A DNA stretch of 64,000 bases, from contig CBDBND010000012.1 of assembly GCA_965207985.1 (NCBI GenBank), positions 1 to 64,000 of the forward strand. Direction: 5' to 3'. Source of the stretch: CBDBND01 sp965207985 (GTDB taxonomy: Bacteria > Pseudomonadota > Alphaproteobacteria > Rhodospirillales > Rhodospirillaceae). A program made the position numbers and the translations under genes. This document shows, in pieces, positions 10,101 through 17,819 of the stretch. How positions within the stretch are numbered: the first letter of the stretch is position 1; the number at the start of each line of letters is the position of its first letter. The notes beneath the pieces were generated by a model, which was not told the origin of the DNA, did no database searches, and saw only the letters and a list, made by a program, of their open reading frames with translations.

Positions 10101-13100
10101 GCGCTTTCAGGTAGAGATCGGCCGGGGTCGGGTAGCCGCTGCTGAAGAGCAAGGTGAGCGGGTCCGTGCGACCCTGCAGCACTTCCGGCAGGGCAGCGCC
10201 GCAACGCCCGAACAATCCGATCTCGGTCACGCCGTGCGGATATAGTTCCGCCATTCCCTCGGCAACCGTGTTTGGATCGGACGGCAGTTCGTTCGGAAGG
10301 GTCTCGCCGGCCGCAACCTTGACGACAAATGTGTCGTCCTTTTCATCGAGCACGCGGGATCGCGCCAGCATTTCGAGCAGTCGTCGGAACAGGCGCTTGT
10401 GATCGTCGATCACGCCCAGCCGTTGACGCAGTTCCTCAGGTTCGACGGTCTCGCCGGCTTTATGCTGCCAGCCCAGTGTTTCAAGGACCCAGAGCGCGCG
10501 GCTGCGGGACCATCGCTCCAGGTCCGTCAACAGAGATGTACGGTCAGCACGGGCAACGCCTTCTTCCGCCAGATAGTCGGCGAGCGGCGCGAAGCCGCCT
10601 GCAACCGCTTCCGGTTCCGGCAAGAAATCCGCGGCGACGATTGCCGGTTCCAGGGGATGGTCGCGCCACACCACCTCGTACAGCAGATCGTTGACCCCTT
10701 CGACGGCCGCGAACAAAGCGGCGCGGGTCGCGCGCTTGATCGTGTAACCATCCAGGCCGCCGAGAAGGACCCCGTCAGAGTCGTAGAAGCGCAGTTCGCC
10801 GCTCAGGACCTCCGCCGGCGTACCCGCCTCGTCACTCGAAGCTTCGGGTAACCCGCTCATGCGAACGTGGCAGAGAACCCGCTCGGGCAGCGAGCCTGTC
10901 GTCAGCCACAGCCGTTCCCAGCCGAACGGCAGATAGGTAGTCTCGTCTTCCGCCGAACCCTGAATGCGCGCCGCGGCAACGACCTGAAAGCATCCGTCGA
11001 GCACGAGAGGATGGATATCCAGCCGGCCGGGTCTGAGCGCCTCCGGCAACGACACCTCTCCCAAGGCCTCGCCTGGACGGGTCCAGATCTTGCCGAGGGT
11101 GCGAAAGCTCGGGCCGAGATCGATTCCGGTCGCCGCCCGGGCATTGTAAAGCGTCGCCGCATCCCGTTCCGACATCTCGCGTTTCAGGCCGTCGAGATCC
11201 ACACGTTCGACGGATCCCGTCGCCGCTTCGCCGGACGGCGCCCGGCATTCGGTGTGCAATGTCCATGCGTCCTCGTCCGGGCCCTTGCTGAAAATCCGTA
11301 CAAGGTCGGGGGCCTCTTCCGCGGAGCCGCCGAGAACGACCTGGATCCTACGGCCCGTTTCGTCCTCGCCACCGTCCTCGGGAAGGAGCAGAGGGTTGTG
11401 CAATTGCATGTCTTCCACGACCGCCATCCCGCCGTCGCGGGCAAGAGGAAGCGAAGCCGCCATGGCCCCGTAGAGTGCGCCCGGTGCGATGACCCGCTCG
11501 AACACACGGTGGTCGCTCAGCCAACCGGGGTCGGAAGGGAACAGCTCGGATTCGTACGTGACCTCGCCGGACGCCGACTCGCGCCGGACGCCGAGCAGGG
11601 GGATTCCGGCCGAATTGCGCGACCGTTTCGGCGCCTGAAGCCAGTAACGCTCCCGCTGGAAAGGATAGCCGGGTAGGGAAACGCGGCGCCGAACCTCGCC
11701 GGCGAAGAGACCCTCGAAGCGTATGGTCAGCCCGGCATCATACGCTGCCGCAACCGCGTCGGCGAAGCCGCCTGGATTTCCGGGCGCGTCGCCCTCCTGC
11801 GGGCAAATGCTCGAAAGCACCGCCGGCGCCGGCGCTGAATCCGGCCAGGTCGAGGCCGCCATCGGCGCCAGCACCGGGCGCGGACCCAGTTCCAGGATCA
11901 GGTCCACGCCCATTTCCGCAAGTGTCCCCGCGCCGCTCGCGAACGCGACGGGCTCGCGCGCATGACGCCGCCAGTACGCTCCGTCGAGGAGTTCGCCATC
12001 TTCCACTGCGCGGCCCGTCACGTTGCTGACCAAGGTCAGTTGGGGTGCTGAAATCGTTGCGTTTTCCAGGGACGCTTCAAGCGCGTCGAGGGCCGGTTCC
12101 ACCAGCGCGCTGTGGAATGCCTTCGCGGTGTTCAACCGGCGAACCCGGACGCCCGCGGCTTCGAATCTCTTCATAACGGATTCCACGGCCGCGACCGGGC
12201 CGCTGACCACCTGATGCAGGCCGTTGTCCGCCGAAATGTTCACCGCTGGGCCCGCGGACTCCGCGTTATGCGCATCGACAGCCCACGCAACCTGTTCCGG
12301 CGGCGCGAAGACAGCCGCCATGGCGCCCGGCGCAGTCTTCGATAGCAACGTGCCGCGTGTGGCGGCAAAACGCATACCGTCCTCAAGGCTGAAGACGTCC
12401 GCCGCCTGCGCCGCGGCGATTTCGCCGACGCTGTGCCCCAGGGCCACGGCAGCGCGAACTCCTACGCTCTCCCAGAGCGCCGTCAGGGCGCATTCAAGCG
12501 CATAGAGGGCCGGCTGCTCCCACGCTGTGTCGTTGAGTTCACCTTCCTCGCCACGACCGAACATAATGTCCAGCAGCGACGTTCCCCGCTCTGCCACGAA
12601 CACTTCCTCGCATCGGTCGAACACGGCTCGCGCCACCGGCTCGCATTCGTACAGGTCCCGACCCATTCCGGCCCATTGGCTTCCCTGTCCGGTGTAGACG
12701 AACGCTACCTTCGCTGGTGCTCGCGGCGTCGCTCCCGGACCCTGCTCGGCTAGCGCGACTAGCCCTTCGCGCAATTGTCCGGCATCGCTGAAGACGAGGC
12801 CTGCACGGTGATCGAAGTGACAACGCCCGACCCCGATCGTCCACGTCATGTCCGAGAGCAGTTGCTTCATTATTGAGTTGTCTGCGGACGAGGCTCCGAC
12901 CTGTTGGTCGAGCCACGACAGGTACCGTCCGGCGAGATCGCAAATCGCCTGCTCGGATTTGCCGGAAACTGGGAATACGCGGGACTCGCGCCGCCGAAAT
13001 TCCTGTTCGGATTGCCTGGAACTCGGCGTGGCCAACGGTGATGAAGCCGCCACGGCTTGACCGGAGCCGGCGACAACGTGCGGCTCGTATGGCGCCGCAT

Positions 13101-14487
13101 CGGCAGCGACATACTCCTCGACGACGATGTGCGCATTGGTTCCGGAAATTCCGAAGGAGTTCACTCCCGCCAGGCGCGGTCGCCCGTTACGATCCGGCAG
13201 GTCCATCATCGATGCACTCACCTGCAACGGCAGCTGATCCCAATCGACGCTCGGGTTGGGGTCGTGGAAGTGCAGATGCTGAGGAATGACACCGCGTTGC
13301 ATCACGAGCGCCGCTTTGATCAAGCCTGCGATCCCCGCGGCCGACTCCAGATGGCCGATGTTGGTCTTTACGGAACCTACAAGCAACGGCCGGTCGGGTT
13401 CACGACCCTTGCCGAAGACCCGGGCAACGGCGTTGATTTCGATCGGATCGCCGACGGCTGTGCCTGTGCCGTGGGCTTCGAGGTAGTCTACTTCCGACGC
13501 GGGGATTCCCGCCTGTGCCATGGCCGCTTCGATGACCTGTTCGAGCGCGGGCTGGTTCGGCACCGTCAAGCCGACGCTGGCGCCGCCATGATTCACGGCC
13601 GCACCGCGGATGACGGCCCATATCCGGTCGCCATCGGCCTCGGCTTCGCTGAGGCGCTTCAGGACCACCACGCCACAGCCTTCGCCGCGCACATAACCAT
13701 TCGCCGACGCATCGAAGGCCTTGCACTGCCCGTCCGGGGACAGCATCATCGCATCCGCGCGCAATTCGAACACGCGACTGTTCAGGATAGCCTGTACGCC
13801 GCCGGCGATGGCGAGATCCGCCTTGCCTTGCTGGAGGTCCGACACAGCGTCGTGCACTGATACAAGGGACGACGCGCAAGCTGCGTCTACCGCCTTTGCA
13901 GGACCCCTTAGACCCAGCACGAACGACACCCGCCCGCTGGTCCCATTGAGGTTGGTGCCGCTCAGCGCGTAGAGCGACGCGGCGGCCTCGGTGGGCGTCG
14001 CGGAATCAAGAACCAGCATCCGGTACTCGTCATTGCTTATTCCGGAGTAGACCCCAGTCAGGCTTTCTTTCAGACGGTTCGGATCGATTCCCGCATCTTC
14101 GAGCGCCTGCCAGCTCACTTCGAGCATCATTCGCTGCTGCGGGTCGAGCAATTCTGCCTCGACCGGGGAGATTCGGAAAAATCCCGCATCGAACTGATCA
14201 ATCTCGTCGACGTACGCGCAAAAACGGCAGGCATCGCGCAGATTCTCGGGATTCCCGAAGAGTTCCTGAAGGCGAACCGGACCCGAGCCCGGAACACCCT
14301 CCGACACTGCGTTTCCACCTTCTTCGAGCAGGCGCCAGAGGGCGGGAATATCCGGTGCACCTGGGAAACGACACGCCATACCCACGATCGCGACAGGTTC
14401 CACGGGCGAGTGAGCCGTCCTGTAGTGGTACTGCTTGCCTATAGCAGCAGAGTCTACGGAGTCGTCGAATCTTTTGTCTCGTGCCAT
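4192..14487 (-). CDS. type I polyketide synthase, KS-AT-DH-cMT-ER-KR-ACP-KS-AT0
   Basis: A modular synthase of about 3431 residues. Approximate domains: KS1 30-460 (active Cys near 203 in DAACASSL, plus EAHGTG and NIGHLE); AT1 590-870 (GHSVGE Ser near 686; specificity motif KAFHS, the malonyl type); DH 960-1250 (His near 993 in LSDHRVF); C-methyltransferase 1480-1650 (EVGAGTGS); ER 1915-2215 (AAAGGVGLA); KR 2222-2400 (GGLGGIG); ACP 2500-2565 (GMDSL, Ser near 2531); KS2 2620-3040 (DMTCASSL, EVHGTG, NIGHLE); decayed AT2 3175-3410. Module 1 would add malonyl, methylate it from SAM and reduce it fully; KS2 receives the product. AT2 reads CGGGIGE where GHSxGE is expected and lacks about 100 internal residues. 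The protein ends just after the post-AT linker YPFQRRSFWF, with no ACP or thioesterase. The KR has His where the catalytic Tyr usually is (QANHAAAN). The MARDKRF start is preferred because an upstream ATG (14598) lies in IS1380 sequence. Confidence 0.93.
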   Translation of the reverse strand: MARDKRFDDSVDSAAIGKQYHYRTAHSPVEPVAIVGMACRFPGAPDIPALWRLLEEGGNAVSEGVPGSGPVRLQELFGNPENLRDACRFCAYVDEIDQFDAGFFRISPVEAELLDPQQRMMLEVSWQALEDAGIDPNRLKESLTGVYSGISNDEYRMLVLDSATPTEAAASLYALSGTNLNGTSGRVSFVLGLRGPAKAVDAACASSLVSVHDAVSDLQQGKADLAIAGGVQAILNSRVFELRADAMMLSPDGQCKAFDASANGYVRGEGCGVVVLKRLSEAEADGDRIWAVIRGAAVNHGGASVGLTVPNQPALEQVIEAAMAQAGIPASEVDYLEAHGTGTAVGDPIEINAVARVFGKGREPDRPLLVGSVKTNIGHLESAAGIAGLIKAALVMQRGVIPQHLHFHDPNPSVDWDQLPLQVSASMMDLPDRNGRPRLAGVNSFGISGTNAHIVVEEYVAADAAPYEPHVVAGSGQAVAASSPLATPSSRQSEQEFRRRESRVFPVSGKSEQAICDLAGRYLSWLDQQVGASSADNSIMKQLLSDMTWTIGVGRCHFDHRAGLVFSDAGQLREGLVALAEQGPGATPRAPAKVAFVYTGQGSQWAGMGRDLYECEPVARAVFDRCEEVFVAERGTSLLDIMFGRGEEGELNDTAWEQPALYALECALTALWESVGVRAAVALGHSVGEIAAAQAADVFSLEDGMRFAATRGTLLSKTAPGAMAAVFAPPEQVAWAVDAHNAESAGPAVNISADNGLHQVVSGPVAAVESVMKRFEAAGVRVRRLNTAKAFHSALVEPALDALEASLENATISAPQLTLVSNVTGRAVEDGELLDGAYWRRHAREPVAFASGAGTLAEMGVDLILELGPRPVLAPMAASTWPDSAPAPAVLSSICPQEGDAPGNPGGFADAVAAAYDAGLTIRFEGLFAGEVRRRVSLPGYPFQRERYWLQAPKRSRNSAGIPLLGVRRESASGEVTYESELFPSDPGWLSDHRVFERVIAPGALYGAMAASLPLARDGGMAVVEDMQLHNPLLLPEDGGEDETGRRIQVVLGGSAEEAPDLVRIFSKGPDEDAWTLHTECRAPSGEAATGSVERVDLDGLKREMSERDAATLYNARAATGIDLGPSFRTLGKIWTRPGEALGEVSLPEALRPGRLDIHPLVLDGCFQVVAAARIQGSAEDETTYLPFGWERLWLTTGSLPERVLCHVRMSGLPEASSDEAGTPAEVLSGELRFYDSDGVLLGGLDGYTIKRATRAALFAAVEGVNDLLYEVVWRDHPLEPAIVAADFLPEPEAVAGGFAPLADYLAEEGVARADRTSLLTDLERWSRSRALWVLETLGWQHKAGETVEPEELRQRLGVIDDHKRLFRRLLEMLARSRVLDEKDDTFVVKVAAGETLPNELPSDPNTVAEGMAELYPHGVTEIGLFGRCGAALPEVLQGRTDPLTLLFSSGYPTPADLYLKAPIALAANRLLRDAVQALLAKLPAGRRLRVIEVGAGTGSATASVLPELPEGRFDYMYTDISAGFFAEAESRFGDGGGCIEYRPLDIEKDPIAQGFDAHAYDLMIASNVLHATRYLNETLDHCLRLLAPSGQLVALENLRGQGWMDLTFGQLDGWWRFADVYRPHHALASPEVWRRALDDAGFAAVEVLGLDASLQADIPDRGVIVASGPAEVSEASGTWVLVADNGGVAEDLASGLAIRNQTVLLVTDGAPDEAGPSVASAGVYRTVVEFERRESWGSLLKGLPSEIPFRGVVHLAALDGRGADASTTEIAEDVTCAGASALAMVQGLIDSDLIPVNGVWFVTRGAQILQREAQGALAGASLWGFGKAVAREAAHLQPRMIDLDPVPLAAPPDLTDELMYPDAEDHIVYRQDSRKVARLVRAGDGPERLVLPDESAWVLTPDPAGVFEKPRVKTLPPRALEPQEVRVAIEASGLNFWDVFRSLGFIEEGNLGREMCGHIIDVGSDVSNVSVGDSVVGLGFGAFASEMITHEELVTAAPQEISVTGLATIPSAFVSAALSYQLSGLEPDDRVLIHAAAGGVGLAAIQLAQSAGAEVFATASAPKQGYLRSLGIRHVFDSRRTSFGTEILDVTDGAGVTVVLNSLTSEGFINASLSCLAEGGRFIELARRDILSEEEMAKVRPDVSYAILELDVLKKTDPEWVGRVLRNVMGRVSAGELTPIVHSRWPLAEAGAALRFMRSARHLGKIVVTTPPLVTGRLRQDRTYLVTGGLGGIGLAVAGWLVEHGAGSIVLNGRRPPGKEGQESVRALEERGATIRVELADISETDAVDAMLSRIDAELPPLAGVIHSVGVLSDGALTNQTWDRFETVLWPKVLGAWQLHRATADRDLDLFVLFSSRVGVMGNPGQANHAAANAFLDQLAGYRRALGLPGQAIAWGAWSDIGEAAEQKDRIERQRSALGGRWFTPQQGIRVLDRLVRQDVTTSVVMAMDWSVFEEAVEDRPLFLEELLSSATDDESEASVSSDALLSTLGNATAAERESMLVSFLQQELQAVLRLPSAPAPDVGFFDLGMDSLMAVELRNRLNRALAGACIVSNTVVFDYPDIEVLARHLDSELGEVTAASAPQPQPTPRPDPQSAPQAEPALQARPAAEPLPILRLDEEQIAIIGMACCFPGSPSLSTYWDQLEAGADLVTDGRRDAGPWSGLVGDPAAEDAAYRRGGFIKGLDQFDAKFFGIRPIEARMMDPRQRMLLETSWHALEDAGIDPGPLKGSRAGVFAGLGGSEYRDLITAAGMDDSYLGTAVSVAIGRVAFALGLMGPAVPLDMTCASSLVAVHQAAASLRQGEVDLALAGGVHVILSPPVMRFMKEYGMLGQTGQCRTFDAGADGFVRGEGCGMVVLKRLRDAEADGDRIWGVVKASAVNQNGAAAALTVPNGTAQERLFAETLSKAGIAPTDVDYLEVHGTGSELGDPIEVRAAAAVYGEGRDAEHPLLLGTVKTNIGHLESAAGVAGLIKVLLAMQHGVIPKHLHFDNPNPQVDWDKLPVRVTAEATAWPPATDRPPTAGISAFGISGTNAHILVQGYVANENESSDVGPWHCPAGSARPVAIRLPDSLRDTQASDDGSSPRRTRFLPLSGKTESSLRELADRYLSWLDQQSDQIVAEGDAVSTLLADMAWTAGIGRSHFEYRAGIVFDDAAMLRERLANVVDNCVIAKLKPTGRLAFAYAAENDPWSRTARLLYKSEPVARVVLANCDGVLRDERGIMLLDALSECGAGLDDPVLTQTAVYALQCASTALWTSVGISPGVVCGGGIGEIAAAQAAGVVSLDAGARLAARRGELMCANDGNLAPEHRASFLKDLSLAPPHVPVVVGTTGRVIESGETPDADAWAARVFGPTALSEGLAMLEEQDVENIVDIRTDASFVEAVARAYEAGFTLDFRGLFSGETRRRIALPSYPFQRRSFWFNDSGRVLSH

Positions 14488-14580
14488 CTTAGCCGCAATA
14501 TTGCATGAGTAAAGTGGGCAAGGCGATAGTTTCTCTATAAAACACAGTGTGTTAGAGCACTGTTGAGAGACACCTTGTCC

Positions 14581-14937
14581 ATGACAGATTGTATCCAAGA
14601 AGCCCTGCCGTTTCCACGCTGTAAATCACGCCGTGTGGAGGCGCGTTTTTCCGGCGGCGCCATCACTTCCAACGGCGGCGTTTTGCTGCTTCGCGACGCC
14701 GACCGGCGGTTGGGATTGACCGAGCGGGTAGCGAAGGCGCTGACCGACCCGCGCCGGCAGGCCAGTTGCGTTCACGATGCCGTGTCGATCGTCCGCCAGC
14801 GGGTCTATGGCCTGGCATTGGGTTAGGAGGACCTGAACGATCACGGCGAGCTGCGCCGGGGCCTGGCGCTGCAGACGGCCGTGGATCGGGATCGGGTACT
14901 GGCCAGCGCTTCCACCCTGTGCCGGTTTGAGCATGCC
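14581..14937 (+). pseudogene. IS1380-family transposase N-terminal fragment
   Basis: ATG at 14581 begins MTDCIQEALPFPRCKSRRVE, followed by FSGGAITSNGGVLLLRDADR, which I recognise as the start of IS1380-type transposases. A TAG at 14824-14826 replaces the Tyr codon expected in LALGYEDLNDHGEL, and the frame then continues with family-like sequence (LALQTAVDRDRVLASASTL) to about 14937, where it joins an IS5-family remnant on the other strand. It is therefore both nonsense-mutated and truncated. Its start region lies within 100 bp of the polyketide synthase start codon and probably displaced that gene's original promoter. Confidence 0.75.
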
Positions 14938-15522
14938 TTGTCGGCGATGAGGGCATCGAAGTGAACGTCGTCGATCAACGGCTGGACGCCCATCATGTCG
15001 TGGCGCTGGCCAGGGAGCAGCACGAAGCGGACCAGACACCCCAGTGCGTCGACCAGGGCGATGATCTTGGTGGTCAATCCGCCCCGTGATCGGCCGATGG
15101 CCTGATTTTGAGTCCCCCTTTTGCGCCGCTCGCCTTCTGGTGAACGCTGACGATGGTGGCGTCGATGAGGGCATATTCGAAATCCGGTTCCGCCGACAAC
15201 TCCTCGAACAGCCGCTCGAAGACACCCTTCTTCGCCCATCGGCGAAAGCGCTGGAAGACGCTGTTCCAATTGCCGAACGCCGGGGGCAGAGCGCGCCACG
15301 GCGACCCTGCGCGCACCCGCCACAAAACCGCCTCCAAAAACAGGCGGTTGTCCGCCGCCGTCACGCCACGGTCCGTCGCCTTGCCCGGTAGATGACGCCA
15401 AATTTTCTCCCAAACATTGTCCGTGATCACAAAACGCTCTGACTTCATCAAACACTCCTTGCAAAAGGAGGCTTGAATCACTTTTCCGCGACATTGGGAA
15501 TCCACTAAATGTCAACAGACCC
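14938..15522 (-). pseudogene. IS5-family (IS1031-type) transposase, 3' truncated
   Basis: OrfA starts at 15448 (MKSERFVITDNVWEKIWRHL) and runs to an A4G5 slippery site near 15115, where a -1 shift gives GTQNQAIGRSRGGLTTKI. The DDE sequence continues to FDALIADKA near 14940 and is then cut off, losing the final Glu region. The right terminus GTCAACAGACCC, complement of GGGTCTGTTGAC, ends near 15522. The first catalytic Asp is visible in ALIDATIVSVHQ. The truncation point coincides with the end of the IS1380 fragment. The element lies between the polyketide synthase and the hydrolase/ACP genes. Confidence 0.8.
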
Positions 15523-15689
15523 TAGGCTCATTTATGCGGCGTTCTCCGAATCTTCTATTGCATCACTGCGAAATGCCGTAAATGTCTTTTATTTAAGTGC
15601 TCTCATAGAACGGACCCTCTGGGGAAGTCGATTATACGGGCGATTTGGCCGGTCTACGCCCGTCAGGTACAACGGCCAACTGAAGAGCC

Positions 15690-15783
15690 ACGAAACATTC
15701 AAGGTTTCGATGATCTCGCAATGATGGGTCAGGCGGTCGAGCAGCGCGGTGGTCATCTTGGGGTCCAGAAAACTGACACCCGC
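15690..15783 (-). pseudogene. IS21-family IstB C-terminal fragment
   Basis: About 30 codons on the minus strand give GVSFLDPKMTTALLDRLTHH and CEIIET, the C-terminal segment of IstB, the ATPase helper of IS21-type transposition, normally followed by a GNDSWR stretch. Here it diverges after ETLN. No IstA and no Walker motifs are present. The surrounding 15525-15840 stretch has no other recognisable gene and looks like a scar between mobile-element debris and the hydrolase gene. Confidence 0.65.
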
Positions 15784-15841
15784 CAGCACACTGGATCTGA
15801 TCCAAAAGCGACCGAGTGCAACCCGGGCTTAGAACGCGGGC

Positions 15842-16741
15842 TTAGAACAGGTCGCTGCGGTCGAGAAATTCGCGGACGGCCGTGGCGCATTCCTCCGGCT
15901 TTTCGAGTTGAAGTAAGTGCGTCGCCTCGGGAATGAAATCGTAGTCCACCTTCATGACGTTACTGAGATCGAAGGTCGGCAGGTAGGAATAGGGAAGGGT
16001 CGGATCGGCCCCGACGATCTTGGTCGGGCAGGAAAGCAGGTCCAGATCGATGAGGGGAAAGAAACTCCGCGCATAGTCCATGAGCTGCGCTTCGTATTCG
16101 CGCGGGCATCGAAGCTCGTACGCCTCCCCGTCCGGCGTCTGCCGGAGGGTCGTCTGCGCCATGAGCTCCCGGACGCCGGGAACGACGCGCGTGAAGGCCG
16201 GGACGTAGCGAAGAAAATCGGCAAATTCCTCTCTCGTCCCGAACCGGTGCCCCCGCCGCCGGGTCCTGTCGGCCGCCTGCTCGGCGGCCGCATGAAGCTC
16301 GACCTGGCTCGCGCCGGGCCTGCACAGAGGCGGATCGAACAGGACCAGCGCGGAATAGGACTCTGTGAACGACAGAAGCGGGATAATCGTGGAAAGGGAA
16401 TGAAAGATGCCGACCGTCAACTTGTTCCCGTAAACCCGACCGATCGTGTTGAGGATCAGGTCGTGATCGTGAATCAGGGTCGGAATATTGTGGTCGTTCG
16501 GGCCACCGACACTGTTCCAGCCATGGTTTCTGATGTCGTAGACGATCAACTCATAGTCGTCCGCAAGCAAGGACCAAAAGGGATAATAGAGATCGATCGC
16601 AAGGCCGTTGCCGTGGCTCAGAACCAGCCGCGGGCCCGATGGATTGCCATGCTGCCGCAAGGCGGTGACGGTATGGTCGTCGAGACGTACATCGTATACC
16701 GAAAGCGGCTCGGGTATTTCCCACACGACTTCTGCTGTCAT
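15842..16741 (-). CDS. alpha/beta hydrolase of the polyketide locus
   Basis: A 299-residue alpha/beta-hydrolase-fold protein without a signal peptide, so probably cytosolic. An HGNG oxyanion-type motif lies at about 43-46, the nucleophile elbow at 111-117 reads GIFHSLS with Ser near 115, an acidic residue is found in VGADPTLP, and the catalytic His in PEATHLLQLEKPEE near the C-terminus. The elbow lacks the flanking glycines of GxSxG, as in some members of the fold. It lies 172 bp downstream of the ACP gene on the same strand, and the polyketide synthase follows after IS debris. A role in releasing or editing an acyl-ACP product is inference from position; an unrelated esterase is possible. 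Confidence 0.82.
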   Translation of the reverse strand: MTAEVVWEIPEPLSVYDVRLDDHTVTALRQHGNPSGPRLVLSHGNGLAIDLYYPFWSLLADDYELIVYDIRNHGWNSVGGPNDHNIPTLIHDHDLILNTIGRVYGNKLTVGIFHSLSTIIPLLSFTESYSALVLFDPPLCRPGASQVELHAAAEQAADRTRRRGHRFGTREEFADFLRYVPAFTRVVPGVRELMAQTTLRQTPDGEAYELRCPREYEAQLMDYARSFFPLIDLDLLSCPTKIVGADPTLPYSYLPTFDLSNVMKVDYDFIPEATHLLQLEKPEECATAVREFLDRSDLF

Positions 16742-16913
16742 GGTAAAAATGCCGGTTTCCCGAGGCGGCGCTCCTCAATCGGGATCGGGTATCGGCGGTA
16801 TCGAACGCCGCGCCGTGCGGGAAACCCGGCCGCCACCGGACAGGGAGGCAGCCGGTTCCGTTTACGCGCCGTCAGGGAACGTCGGAGACGCGTCCTTGAC
16901 CGACGGGGCGCAT

Positions 16914-17144
16914 TCAGCCCGCATTGGCGCCGATATGGTTCGCAAGCAGCCGCAGGGTCTTGAACTGCAGGCATTCCTCAGCCTGCAGCGAGAGGTTGAA
17001 CGCGCTGTTGACCTCTTTGAAGAACGCGACCGCATCCACCGAGGATACCCCGGAATCGACCAGCCGGGCGTCGAAATCCGGATCGGCACCGAGGCCCAGA
17101 TGCTGGTCGGCGAGCGCTTTGAGACGATCTTCCGTTGACGACAT
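16914..17144 (-). CDS. stand-alone acyl carrier protein
   Basis: A 76-residue acidic protein with the size and four-helix pattern of a discrete acyl carrier protein. The phosphopantetheine site is LVDSGVSSVDAVAFF, with Ser35 aligned to the Ser of the usual DSL motif; Ser34 stands where Asp normally is. The ATG at 17144 is preceded by a strong GGAG site (AAGAAGGAGAAGAAACC). It would carry acyl chains as thioesters after activation by a phosphopantetheinyl transferase, which is not found in this window. It is the first gene of a leftward group with the hydrolase and, beyond IS insertions, the polyketide synthase, whose last module lacks its own ACP. Confidence 0.82.
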   Translation of the reverse strand: MSSTEDRLKALADQHLGLGADPDFDARLVDSGVSSVDAVAFFKEVNSAFNLSLQAEECLQFKTLRLLANHIGANAG

Positions 17145-17416
17145 GGTTTCTTCTCCTTCTTAAGTGTATCGGCCGGACAGCGCAGAAAGCGTTGCAACGA
17201 CACAGGTATAATAAAGGGCGTAACTCCCAAGCCACGTGCAGAACCAAGCTCGGCGACAATAAAGCCGTGAAACTATGGTGCAACGATCTAGCTACCGCAA
17301 GTCCACTTGTCGGGAGTGCCGAGTCAATCCGGAATTGGAGGATACGGTCCGCTCCAATACAACTTAACTGTAGTGTTGGCTGCGCCGCTTTATTTCCCGC
17401 CACTACAGAATCAATC

Positions 17417-17677
17417 ATGACAGTTGTCCCTTGCGAGAACCCCATCCAGTCTCTTATTCCTTTTCTTTTACACGATGTCCGTGTGTTGATAAGGCTTTTG
17501 CAAGGGTATGCGGTTTATGGGACTTCTGTTGCCGTCCTCGCATCGTTCCCTGCGCTTGGGCAAACTCCTTCGGAGGTCGGCGAACCCGCCATCGAAGAGA
17601 TCGTGGTCATGGGCTCCTTGATCAAGCAGCTGGTCGTTTTCGAGGACCGCGCGCCCGTGCAGCATCACGAGGGTTAG
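17417..17677 (+). pseudogene. TonB-dependent receptor N-terminal stub
   Basis: ATG at 17417 opens an 86-residue frame. It has a hydrophobic signal-like segment (VYGTSVAVLASFPALGQ) and then EPAIEEIVVMGSLIKQL, which matches the TonB-box region at the mature N-terminus of TonB-dependent receptors. The frame ends at 17677 with no plug or barrel following; the amidase gene begins shortly after. I read it as a truncated receptor remnant. The call rests on signal plus TonB box only. Confidence 0.5.
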
Positions 17678-17819
17678 GACGTTCTGAATGGATCACCCAC
17701 GCTCATCCAAGTCGGTCGTGTTCTGTAAGCATGTGAAGCTCGGCGCTGGCGCGGTTCCGAAAGCGGGAAGGCCGAACCGCCGCTATCATGTGGCCGGTGG
17801 TAAACCCGTGCCGTTTGGC

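Noticed and set aside
5040..13879. Many open frames of 60-270 codons on the plus strand and in other minus frames inside the polyketide synthase
   Set aside because: They are antisense or out-of-frame shadows of a GC-rich gene with strong codon bias; none shows family motifs or ribosome binding sites.
15917..16963. A 348-codon plus-strand frame opposite the hydrolase
   Set aside because: It is antisense to a gene with clear alpha/beta-hydrolase motifs and has arginine-rich, shadow-like composition.
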